Assembly (NCBI RefSeq): GCF_040047665.1 | Contig: NZ_CP157355.1 | Location: 3,286,001-3,350,000, forward strand | Source of the DNA: Chitinibacter sp. FCG-7 | Lineage (GTDB): Bacteria; Pseudomonadota; Gammaproteobacteria; Burkholderiales; Chitinibacteraceae | Direction of reading: 5' to 3' | Length of the DNA: 64,000 nucleotides | Shown: piece by piece, positions 56,191 through 64,000 of the stretch | How the letters are laid out: each line of letters opens with the position of its first letter | How positions within the stretch are numbered: the first letter of the stretch is position 1 | Notes under the pieces: generated by a model | Databases searched by the model: none | What the model was told of the DNA's origin: nothing | The model's input: only the letters and a program-made list of their open reading frames with translations | Translations under genes and position numbers: made by a program

Positions 56191-56233
56191 AATAAAAAAG
56201 CCACCTGGCAACAATTCGGGTGGCTTTTTATTT
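56191..56233. terminator. Bidirectional intrinsic terminator
   Basis: AATAAAAAAGCCACC...GGGTGGCTTTTTATT. A and T runs on both sides make it work in either direction, before the IS element. Confidence 0.8.
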
Positions 56234-56235
56234 GA

Positions 56236-56262
56236 AAGTGGGGTGGGGGGAGTTAAATTGCA
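56236..56262. other. Possible decayed attachment site
   Basis: GGGGTGGGGGGAGTTAAA matches the tmRNA 3'-end sequence GAGGTGGCGGGAGTTGAA at 15 of 18 positions in the same orientation. It lies at the far side of the IS/integrase block. Because the stretch is purine-rich, chance is possible. Confidence 0.25.
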
Positions 56263-56288
56263 GCTTTCAAGCTACATCTTTGTTGTGG

Positions 56289-57114
<826 letters not shown>

Positions 57115-57140
57115 TACGGGTTCATGCTCACTTAATTGGT

Positions 57141-57452
57141 CTACCAGCGCGTACGATTGAGTTCGTCCGCCATTAAGAGAGCTGTGGCTTTTTTTAACAG
57201 GGCTTTCTCCCGTTCCAGCCGATCAATGCGCGCTTCGAGCTCCTGAATGCGACGCTGGTCTGGCGTGAGTGCTCTGGCCTGCGGCGTGATGCCCTGTCTT
57301 TCCTGTTTCAGCTGCTTAATCCAGCGACGCAGTATGTTCTCGCCGACGTTCATCGCCTTACTGGCTTGTGACACCGTGTGGCCTTGATCGACGACCAGAC
57401 TGGCGGCTTCGGCTTTAAATTCCGGGGTAAATGTCCTGCGAACTTTGCTCAT
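57141..57452 (-). CDS. IS3-family transposase orfA
   Basis: 103 residues from the ATG in TTTGCTCATG on the plus strand; a longer in-frame start exists at 57485. The N-terminal helix-turn-helix (RRTFTPEFKAEAASLVVDQGH ... NVGENILRRWIKQL) is followed by a leucine-zipper-like coil. A7G slippery sequence at 57188-57195 within LLKKATAL permits the -1 shift that joins orfA to orfB, as known for this family. Confidence 0.88.
   Translation of the reverse strand: MSKVRRTFTPEFKAEAASLVVDQGHTVSQASKAMNVGENILRRWIKQLKQERQGITPQARALTPDQRRIQELEARIDRLEREKALLKKATALLMADELNRTRW
57188..57195 (-). other. A7G slippery site for -1 frameshifting
   Basis: On the minus strand a run of seven A followed by G lies near the end of orfA. 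Reading -1 from it gives an open frame leading straight into the orfB product (TQSYALVDQLSEHE). Confidence 0.6.
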
Positions 57453-57478
57453 GAAACACCTCGTTAATGGTGGCGAGA

Positions 57479-58351
57479 TTACCACCTAAGTTGGTGTCCG
57501 AAATCATTGAACCACAACAGCTGAAGCGACTTATTGCGGAAGGCAGGCATCTTCTTCCGATTTTTTGGTACTTTTTTCAATTGGTTTAGCAAGCTGAGTG
57601 CGGTACTTCGGTCAATCTTGTTTAATGGTAAATCCCCGAGAATATCTAGGAATAACGCCATATCCGCGTTGAATTCACCTTCGCTTTTTTCTCGCCACGC
57701 ACCCCTTTCAAGCTTTTCAGCTCGATACCCTACGAACAATTGACGCAATGTGTGTGTAGTAGTTGTCTGGATCGTCTGCTGAGCCTGCATTTCAGCTAAT
57801 TGAGCCACTGCTGCGGTTAGCTGAGTCAACTGTGGTTGTTGGTGAGCCTCAGAGGTAGCCGCAGGAGTAGCTGGCTGACTGGCAAGGGCTTCCTGATAGC
57901 CTTCAAATTTAGCCTGTGCCTTCAGGTCACGAAGCTGTTGCGCACGTAACTCGGCTTCGATCATTGCCTCCGCCAGCGCGGATTCTTCAGGAGAGGGGGG
58001 ATTTAGAGCTGCGAGCCAATCTTCGTCGCTAAGACCGTTGGAAGTGTCAGGTGCAGTATGCAACTGGCTCACGACCCATTGATTCCATTCATCGTCATGC
58101 TGAGCTTGTTTCAGATCGTCAGCAGCTTCTAGGTCGCGTTTAAAGTCGGCTAGTGTCTTGTTCTGATGTGCCATTGCCGCAAATTCGAGTTGTAGTTTTG
58201 CCACAATCTTAATGCACAACTGCTGTGCAAGGCGAGGACTAGAGGTCTTTAAACTCTTCCAGAGTATTTTTTTACCAACTTGAGCTTGAAGGTGCAGGGG
58301 GATGCGGATTCGCAGGTAATAGCTGCTGTCGCGCTTAATGAGGTAGGCCAT
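57479..58351 (-). pseudogene. Truncated tyrosine recombinase/integrase
   Basis: 290 residues remain. The N-terminus (MAYLIKRDSSYYLRIRIPL) is the DUF6538-type arm seen in phage-like integrases, and the middle (about 215-285) looks like the core-binding SAM-like domain. The catalytic R...HxxR...Y domain is missing: the IS right end interrupts the gene after NKSLQLL, and the last 11 residues are IS-encoded. The missing half is not found on the other side of the IS. It lies next to the 3' end of ssrA, a common island target. Confidence 0.8.
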
Positions 58352-58440
58352 GAGATTTCCTGTGTAGCACTTGAGGTAGCAAAACAGGATTTTTCGTGTA
58401 GCAAAACGCAAAAACGCAGCAATACCGAACGCTAATTCAA

Positions 58441-58468
58441 AGAAAAAGCCCCTAAAATCAGGGGCTTA
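58441..58468 (-). terminator. Terminator downstream of tmRNA
   Basis: AAGCCCCTGA-TTTT-AGGGGCTTTTTC on the minus strand, just past the mature 3' end of ssrA. Confidence 0.85.
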
Positions 58469-58477
58469 TTCAATGTG

Positions 58478-58839
58478 TGGTGGAGGTGGCGGGAGTTGAA
58501 CCCGCGTCCAGAAGCACTCTACAGTGAGTTCTACATGTTTAGCCGTATCATTTGGGTTTTAACCCTCAATCACGCCGATGGGCAGGCTTGAAGAGAGCGA
58601 GTTACCTTAGTTTAACCCTAAGCCAAGTAACCCGACTTAAAGCGATCCCATCTAAATGACTCTGCTGTCGGTTTTACCCGACCCGCCCGATGGGCCTTGC
58701 GGTGCAGAGTCTAGCTTAAGCAGCTAGAGCGTAAGTTTCGTCGTTTGCGACTATTTGTTTTCAGTTGTTTTTACGGGCAGCTGAGACCCCGACATGCCCT
58801 CATCCGCTTTGCAACCCCTGTCGAAACCATGGCACCCCC
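58478..58839 (-). ncRNA. ssrA: Transfer-messenger RNA (tmRNA)
   Basis: About 362 nt. The 5' end GGGGGTG pairs with CACCTCC before the 3' CCA, giving the tRNA-like acceptor. The T-arm-like segment GCGGGTTCAACTCCCGC is present. The internal reading frame at 58716-58748 encodes the tag ANDETYALAA and a TAA stop, with the resume codon GCA. It rescues stalled ribosomes with SmpB. The integrase remnant lies beside its 3' end. Confidence 0.95.
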
Positions 58840-58890
58840 GGTTTTTACAGCTGTCTTCATGCGAAGTGAAGAATGGCGATTATACCTTGC

Positions 58891-59547
58891 TTACCCCAAA
58901 TGGCCTAGCAATTCGAGTGGATGATTAATACTCAAATCGGCGCCCCAGCTTTCGGGTTGGTCGGTGTCGCTGATATAGCCATAGTTAGCGAGCACAGTTT
59001 TCATGCCTACACGGCGGCCCGCCTCGATGTCGCGCTCGGCATCGCCAACGTAGAGACAATGAATCGGATCAATGCCCAGCTCGGCGGCGGCGTGCAGCAT
59101 GGGTTTGGCATCAGGCTTGGGTATACCTACGGTATCACCAGAAACACAAGTCTGCGGGGCAATAGGCAGTGGGAGTAATTGCACCAACGGGTCGGTGAAG
59201 CGCATCGGCTTATTGGTAATAATGCCCCAGCGCATGCCGCGCGCGTCGATTTCTTCAATTAATTCGCTAATCCCGTCAAACAGCGTCGTGCCTTCGCAGA
59301 TTTTTTCAGCGTAGAGGTCTAAAAACCGCTCGCGCAACTCAGCAAAGCGCGTGTGGCTTGGCCCAATACCAAAGCCAAGTTCCAGCAAGCCCCGCGCGCC
59401 GTGGCTGGTCACCGGACGAATATCGTCCAGCGAACGTGGCGCAATGCCTTCTTCGATCAGCAGGCGGTTGAGCGCCGCGCCCATATCGGGCGCGGTGTCG
59501 GCCAGTGTGCCGTCGAGGTCAAACAACACGGCTTTGATCATGTTCAT
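58891..59547 (-). CDS. gph: Phosphoglycolate phosphatase
   Basis: 218-residue HAD phosphatase that removes 2-phosphoglycolate formed during DNA repair. Motif [17 protein letters not shown], motif II IITNKP, the lysine in [11 protein letters not shown] and motif [18 protein letters not shown] are complete. Overlaps the ubiG stop by four bases. Position after ubiG is typical for Gph in beta-proteobacteria. Confidence 0.93.
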   Translation of the reverse strand: MNMIKAVLFDLDGTLADTAPDMGAALNRLLIEEGIAPRSLDDIRPVTSHGARGLLELGFGIGPSHTRFAELRERFLDLYAEKICEGTTLFDGISELIEEIDARGMRWGIITNKPMRFTDPLVQLLPLPIAPQTCVSGDTVGIPKPDAKPMLHAAAELGIDPIHCLYVGDAERDIEAGRRVGMKTVLANYGYISDTDQPESWGADLSINHPLELLGHLG

Positions 59548-60257
59548 TCGCCTTTGCGGGTAGCAACGAGGTAATTCACGTCGGTGTCGTCGGTCAGTTT
59601 GTACACTTGCGTTAACGGGTTGAACGTCATGCCGGTGACCGAGATGGTCTCAAGACCCACGGTACGGGTCATGCGCGCCAGCTCGGATGGTTTGATAAAT
59701 TTGTCGTAATCATGCGTGCCGCGTGGCAGCATGTTGAGTACATACTCGGCACCCACCACCGCGAGCAAATACGATTTTGGATTGCGATTTAAGGTCGAGA
59801 AAAACACCCAGCCGCCCGGTTTTACGAGGCGCGAGCAGGCTTCCACAATGCTGGCGGGTGAGGGCACATGTTCGAGCATTTCCATGCAGGTAACCACGTC
59901 GTAGCTCTCTGGCTCGGCCGCTGCAAGCTCTTCAACCGGGATTTTGCGGTAATCCACGCTCAGTCCCGATTCAAATAAATGCAGCTTGGCGACTTTCAGT
60001 GATTTTTCGGCCAAGTCAATGCCAGTCACTTGCGCGCCGCGCTCGGCGAGGCCTTCGGATAAAATCCCGCCGCCGCAGCCAACATCCAGGATTTTCAGAC
60101 CTTTAATGCCCGAATGCTGGTCGATAAAGCCAATGCGCAGCGGGTTGATTTCGTGTAGTGGTTTGAACTCGCTGGTTTTATCCCACCACTTGTGCGCGAG
60201 CGCAGAAAATTTGGCGATCTCGCCATCATCGACATTGATTGTATGGGTATCGGTCAC
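59544..60257 (-). CDS. ubiG: Ubiquinone O-methyltransferase UbiG
   Basis: 237 residues from a GTG start ([14 protein letters not shown]); an ATG-started longer frame reaches into mtaD. The SAM-binding motif [20 protein letters not shown] (about 65-85) and [15 protein letters not shown] are present. The [10 protein letters not shown] stretch is characteristic of UbiG. It does both O-methylations of ubiquinone synthesis. Second gene of mtaD-ubiG-gph. Confidence 0.93.
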   Translation of the reverse strand: MTDTHTINVDDGEIAKFSALAHKWWDKTSEFKPLHEINPLRIGFIDQHSGIKGLKILDVGCGGGILSEGLAERGAQVTGIDLAEKSLKVAKLHLFESGLSVDYRKIPVEELAAAEPESYDVVTCMEMLEHVPSPASIVEACSRLVKPGGWVFFSTLNRNPKSYLLAVVGAEYVLNMLPRGTHDYDKFIKPSELARMTRTVGLETISVTGMTFNPLTQVYKLTDDTDVNYLVATRKGE

Positions 60258-60268
60258 AACGGTAATCC

Positions 60269-61597
60269 CTATTTGGTTTGCGGGGCAATACTGCCTTGAA
60301 TTTTGTGTTGCCAATGCCGGGCGGTGCTGAGCACTTCGGCCAAATTCAGGCTCTGGTGTTCGTGGCGGCGGTACACCGCGCGGCCGGCAATCCAGACATC
60401 ACTGACCTGCGTGCGATCGGTCGCGTAGACTAAGTGCGAAATCGGATCGTAGCACGGTTGCGTGCCCGCTTGCGCCAGATTGATGGCAATCACGTCGGCT
60501 TGCTTACCCACTTCCAGAGCGCCAATTTTATCCTGTAAGCCCAGCGCTGTCGCGCCATTGAGCGTGGCCATTTCCAGCGCCTGCCAGGCGGGTACGGCTT
60601 CCGGATTGCCACTTTGTCCTTTGGCCAGCAGTGCCGCCAGGCGCATTTCAGCAAATAGATCGAGTTTATTGTTGCTGGCAGCGCCGTCGGTGCCAATCCC
60701 AACATTAAGACCAGCGGCCAGCTGCTGGCTGATCGGGGCGATGCCGGAGGCGAGTTTCAAATTGCTGGCTGGATTGTGGGCAATATGAATGCCCTTTTTG
60801 GCGAGCAGCGCAATTTCGCTGTCGGTGGTATGCACCATATGTGCCGCAATCAGTGGGCTATCAAGCAAGCCCAGCGCTGCCAGTCGCTCCAGCGGGCGCA
60901 CGCCGTATTCTTTCAGGCTACCGGCAATTTCATCGGCGCTTTCGTGAATATGGCAATGAATTCCCAGCGCCAACTCATCGGCTAGCGTGATAATGCGGCG
61001 GAAAGTCTGATCGCTGACGGTGTACGGTGCGTGTGGCGCGAGTGTAAATTGCACCAGCTCTTCACCCAGAAACTCGTCGCGGCAAGCCAAGGCTTTGCGG
61101 ATGTAATCGTCGGCATTGCTGGCATAGGGGGTTGGAAACTCCAGAATCGAGCAACCTACAGTCATGCGAAACTCGGTGTCGATTGCTGCTCGTGCCACTG
61201 CGCCATGGTGAAAATACATATCATTGCAGCAGGTGGTGCCACCCGCAATCATCTCGGCAATTGCCAGCTGGGTGCCAGCATAAACAAAATCGTCGCTGAC
61301 GTGTTGACCCTCGGCAGGCCAGATATGCTCGTTGAGCCAGCGCATCAGCGGCAAATCGTCGGCAAATCCGCGCAGCAATGTCATTGCCGAGTGGGCGTGC
61401 AGATTAATCATCCCAGGCATGAGGGCATGATCGGAAAGCGTGATGACTTCAGCATCCGGGTAAGCGGCGAGGGCGTCGGCCTTGGTCTGTAATGCAATGA
61501 TTTTCTCGCCCTGAATGACGAGTGCGTGATCGGTGTAGACGGTGTGGCGCGGAATTACCGGGATAATCCAGCGTGGCAAAAGAATTTGAACAGTCAT
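60269..61597 (-). CDS. mtaD: 5-methylthioadenosine/S-adenosylhomocysteine deaminase (MtaD-like)
   Basis: 442-residue amidohydrolase of the TRZ/ATZ group. The metal site is complete: [25 protein letters not shown], a later His in AAHMVH and the Asp in GTDGAASNN. Neighbours ubiG and gph make the usual beta-proteobacterial operon; removing SAH by-products next to a methyltransferase is sensible. The exact substrate cannot be shown from sequence. Confidence 0.9.
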   Translation of the reverse strand: MTVQILLPRWIIPVIPRHTVYTDHALVIQGEKIIALQTKADALAAYPDAEVITLSDHALMPGMINLHAHSAMTLLRGFADDLPLMRWLNEHIWPAEGQHVSDDFVYAGTQLAIAEMIAGGTTCCNDMYFHHGAVARAAIDTEFRMTVGCSILEFPTPYASNADDYIRKALACRDEFLGEELVQFTLAPHAPYTVSDQTFRRIITLADELALGIHCHIHESADEIAGSLKEYGVRPLERLAALGLLDSPLIAAHMVHTTDSEIALLAKKGIHIAHNPASNLKLASGIAPISQQLAAGLNVGIGTDGAASNNKLDLFAEMRLAALLAKGQSGNPEAVPAWQALEMATLNGATALGLQDKIGALEVGKQADVIAINLAQAGTQPCYDPISHLVYATDRTQVSDVWIAGRAVYRRHEHQSLNLAEVLSTARHWQHKIQGSIAPQTK

Positions 61598-61646
61598 TGG
61601 CGGGCAGGTGGCAAATCAGGAGGCTTTATTCTAAAACAGAAATGCA

Positions 61647-61672
61647 AAAAGCCGACCTTTCGGTCGGCTTTT
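61647..61672 (-). terminator. Terminator of the small lipoprotein gene
   Basis: AAAAGCCGACC-TTTC-GGTCGGCTTTT, 22 bases past the lipoprotein stop on the minus strand. Confidence 0.85.
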
Positions 61673-61693
61673 CAAGCATTCGGTAAAACCGAA

Positions 61694-61891
61694 TTACTTA
61701 GCAGCAGCTTCAGAAGCAGCAGAAGCTACGTCAGAAGCAGCTTCAACAGGAGCAGAAGCAACTTCAGAAGCTACAGCTTCAACAGCAGAAGCAGCTTCAA
61801 CTACAGCAGAAGCAGCTTCAGTAGCTGGTTTTTCGCCACAAGCAGACAAAGCAGCAGCCAACAAAGCAGCAACGATCAGAGATTGTTTCAT
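61694..61891 (-). CDS. Ala/Ser/Glu-rich small lipoprotein
   Basis: 65 residues. A signal with lipobox LSAC gives a lipid-anchored protein of about 48 residues made almost only of Ala, Ser, Glu and Val (EAASAV, EVASAPVEAAS and similar near-repeats). It probably forms a long amphipathic helix or stays flexible, somewhat like Lpp-type or linker lipoproteins. GGATTT before the ATG is a fair ribosome site and it has its own terminator. Function unknown. Confidence 0.75.
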   Translation of the reverse strand: MKQSLIVAALLAAALSACGEKPATEAASAVVEAASAVEAVASEVASAPVEAASDVASAASEAAAK

Positions 61892-62095
61892 TTTTAAATC
61901 CTTTAAGATTAAGTTTAGGTTTAATTGACTAACTAATTAATAACTGGCTTTAGGCCAATTACTTAAATTCACATTCGGCGTGATTTGTTTCACAACCAAC
62001 GAAACGAATTCTAATCAGCTGCCCGATAAATTGCTAGTGCTGGCACGGGTTTTCCTCTATGTAATCTGCTACCTCATGTAACGCCGTGTACATCC
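61892..62095. other. Intergenic region upstream of the lipoprotein gene
   Basis: About 200 bases, AT-rich near 61900-61960, probably holding the lipoprotein promoter. No gene is seen. Confidence 0.4.
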
Positions 62096-62608
62096 TTATA
62101 AATCAAGGCGTTGCGAGGAGCTACAGGGTGTTGATTGCTCCCACAGTGTTGCAAACTGCTGTTTGAGCTGTGAGGCGTATTTGCTATTACAGCCGGACTC
62201 GCCGCGTTGCCAATCATAATGATGACGGATTAGATAATGTTCGTCGTCGCCAATTATCCAGCCCTGGCGGGCGTGCGAGAGATAGTCCGGGATTTGGCGA
62301 ATTTCTATCAAATGGCCAAATCGATCACACAACTGGATAAAGCGCGGGTGGCGCTGTGCTAGCACGCCGGTGTTGGCCAGCAAGAGCTGCATGCGGCCAG
62401 GCGAGGCCTGTGAGAAAAATGCCCACAGTCCTTGCTGGTTGCGCAGGCTGCCCAGATCACTCTCGGCTAGATCGTTTTCACAGATCTTGAGGGTATGTTC
62501 AGCTAGGCCAATCAAAGTCATGATTGCAGCCTGATACCCGTTTCGGGTATCAAAAGGCGTGGCTGCAGTTCCTGTTTCTTCATTCTGCACGGGGGTGAAG
62601 GTAGCCAT
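62096..62608 (-). CDS. Conserved protein of unknown function, possible DUF7931-like
   Basis: 170 residues from ATG at 62608, which lies inside the end of the hydroxylase gene (29-base overlap), so the two are coupled. The C-terminal part (about 85-155; MQLLLANTGVLAQRHPRFIQL and DDEHYLIRHHYDW) recalls small proteobacterial proteins of the DUF7931 type, which often occur near or fused to acetyltransferases. No catalytic motif can be named. Confidence 0.65.
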   Translation of the reverse strand: MATFTPVQNEETGTAATPFDTRNGYQAAIMTLIGLAEHTLKICENDLAESDLGSLRNQQGLWAFFSQASPGRMQLLLANTGVLAQRHPRFIQLCDRFGHLIEIRQIPDYLSHARQGWIIGDDEHYLIRHHYDWQRGESGCNSKYASQLKQQFATLWEQSTPCSSSQRLDL

Positions 62609-63722
62609 ATTCGTGATAGGTATAAAGTAAATCGCACAATGGGTCGGAGTATTCGGCGGCGGGCAAGCTGCGCTCGTTGGCCAATTGCTGTAGCAGCGCC
62701 CAATCGGCCGGGCTGGCATCGTCAAACTCGACTTCTTCGCCATTGAGAAACAGCGTTTGATCCGAATAGAGCATCTGGCTTTTCAGATCCAGCTCGATGC
62801 CGCGCTCGGCGATGGCCTCGGCAAAATCGTCAAATTCCAGTGGTGTGCTGTGATCGAAAAAAACATGTGGCTTGGGTTCGGAAAAATAGCGGCCAATAAA
62901 TTGCCGCACCGTCTGCTCGTCCCATTTGACTTGCTGCAGCATCTGCCCAATTTGCGCGACAAAGGCGTCATCAATTTTCGCCGGTGTGTCGGTTGCCTTG
63001 GCACTCGGGTCGCTGTACATGCCTTCAAGGCAGATTTCGTCCTGCAAAAACTCCAGAAACTTGGTCGCAACTTCCTGGGTTTTGGGTGCTCTAAAACCTA
63101 CCGAATAAGTCATTCCCGGTGTTAGCGCCACGCCGTAATGTGCATATTTGGGGGGCAGATACAGCATATCGCCGTGCTCCAGTACCCATTCCTGCTCTGG
63201 ATTAAAGTCTTTCAAAACTCGAATCGGCGCATCTTCAATAAAACCTGAGGCGTCATCGCTGGATACTTGCCATCTTTTTTGTCCGCCCACCTGCAGCAAA
63301 AAAACGTCGTACGAGTCATAATGCGGCCCCACCGTGCCACCGTGCGGCGCGTAAGAGATCATCACGTCGTCAAGCCGGGTATAAGGCAGAAAATTGAACT
63401 GATATAAGAAGTCGGCAATATGGGGAACCAGATGGTTCACATTCTGCACCAGAATCGTCCAGTCGGTTTCTGGTAATCGATTGAGCCGGTGCTGGCTGAA
63501 CGGGCCGTTTTCCAGCTTCCAGCGCCCATGATTGAACTCGATCAATCTGGATTCCACATCATCACGCTGGGCAAATTCGGCCAGGCGGGCAAAATCGATC
63601 AGCTCCGGAAAATCGGTCCATGCCTGACGAATCAGCAGCGGTTTTTTTTGCCAGTATTCGGCCAGAAATTGCTCGGGTGTTAATTTTCCCAACAGGGCAG
63701 TATCGAAAGGTGTTTTAGGCAT
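62580..63722 (-). CDS. Ribosomal protein L16 arginine hydroxylase (RoxA/YcfD-like)
   Basis: 380 residues. The JmjC-type cupin core has the iron ligands H-x-D (VGPHYDSYDVFLLQ, about residue 130) and a distal His (PPKYAHYGVA), with the lysine or arginine for 2-oxoglutarate nearby. The C-terminal part holds the winged-helix and dimer region. Family members hydroxylate an arginine of L16. The YWQKKPLLIRQAW start is characteristic. Confidence 0.9.
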   Translation of the reverse strand: MPKTPFDTALLGKLTPEQFLAEYWQKKPLLIRQAWTDFPELIDFARLAEFAQRDDVESRLIEFNHGRWKLENGPFSQHRLNRLPETDWTILVQNVNHLVPHIADFLYQFNFLPYTRLDDVMISYAPHGGTVGPHYDSYDVFLLQVGGQKRWQVSSDDASGFIEDAPIRVLKDFNPEQEWVLEHGDMLYLPPKYAHYGVALTPGMTYSVGFRAPKTQEVATKFLEFLQDEICLEGMYSDPSAKATDTPAKIDDAFVAQIGQMLQQVKWDEQTVRQFIGRYFSEPKPHVFFDHSTPLEFDDFAEAIAERGIELDLKSQMLYSDQTLFLNGEEVEFDDASPADWALLQQLANERSLPAAEYSDPLCDLLYTYHEYGYLHPRAE

Positions 63723-63885
63723 GGCTTGTGGCTATAAAGAAAAAAATGGGTTTGCTGGCCAACTTGCCCCACGCATTATTCTGGGCAAGTTATGGCGGTA
63801 AATCGCTGCGTTTGCACGGATGGCTGGTACTTGGCACATTCTGCAAGCCGATAATAATCGTATTATTGCACCGACTGGAGACCCC

Positions 63886-64000
63886 ATGCTCAATGTAGGC
63901 GACGTAGCCCCTGATTTTTCTTTACCTGACGCGGCAATGGACATGGTTCGCCTGAGTGATTTTCATGGCCGGAAAAATGTCGTGTTGTACTTTTTTAACA
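63886..64000 (+). CDS. Peroxiredoxin (AhpC/TSA family), N-terminal part
   Basis: The frame from ATG 63886 is open to the window end (38 residues). It begins [18 protein letters not shown] and continues [15 protein letters not shown], the typical start of a Bcp/AhpC-TSA peroxiredoxin. The catalytic cysteine lies beyond the window. CTGGAG precedes the ATG. Confidence 0.85.
   Translation, partial: MLNVGDVAPDFSLPDAAMDMVRLSDFHGRKNVVLYFFN

Noticed and set aside
61710..61830. GCAGAAGCA-type repeats as a CRISPR or tandem-repeat array
   Set aside because: The repeats are in-frame codons of a lipoprotein with a signal peptide; there are no spacers.

Overview
The window looks like the chromosome of a beta-proteobacterium. 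Gene content and order (ccmABCDEFGHI, narXL/napFDABC, minCDE, ppsR/ppsA, mtaD-ubiG-gph, maeB-phaM-mltA) and the protein style fit the Neisseriales, for example Chitinibacteraceae or Chromobacteriaceae. This is inference: there is no 16S gene here. Codon use is fairly uniform, and the only clearly mobile material is one insertion sequence and one broken integrase beside the tmRNA gene.

Layout. 0-6 kb: signalling (a five-PAS GGDEF-EAL protein and an Aer-like chemoreceptor). 6.3-14.6 kb: nnrS, then a complete cytochrome c maturation operon ccmABCDEFGHI. 14.6-20 kb: a MASE1-CHASE-PAS-GGDEF cyclase, a secreted protein of unknown function and a DUF1801-type protein. 20-27.5 kb: nitrate regulators narX-narL divergent from periplasmic nitrate reductase napFDABC, with a good 7-2-7 NarL-type site between them; the ccm operon supplies the haem attachment that NapB and NapC need. 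27.5-34 kb: glnD, map, minCDE, ppsR. 34-45 kb: ppsA, trpE, cysS, a YchJ-type protein, a HAD phosphatase, a pit phosphate transporter, a LysR regulator. 44-53 kb: maeB-phaM-mltA, dinB-like, trpS, folA, a receiver-TPR protein, ybaK. 53-56 kb: a translationally coupled pair, a GMC-type flavoprotein and a PAS-cupin_5 fusion. 56-59 kb: an IS3-family element that truncates an integrase next to ssrA. 59-64 kb: mtaD-ubiG-gph, an Ala/Ser/Glu lipoprotein, an L16 arginine hydroxylase and the start of a peroxiredoxin gene.

Most notable observations. (1) trpS has a classical-looking transcription attenuator: an 18-residue leader peptide with tandem Trp codons, an antiterminator option and a strong intrinsic terminator. 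trpE has a separate Trp-rich leader peptide without a visible terminator. (2) A family of short palindromic elements, five of them exactly 49 nt with GGGTAT...ATACCC ends, lies 7-21 nt downstream of stop codons across the window; I do not recognise the family. (3) A GMC oxidoreductase is coupled by a TAATG junction to a PAS-cupin_5 protein. (4) An island scar at the 3' end of ssrA. No CRISPR array, tRNA or rRNA gene was recognised.
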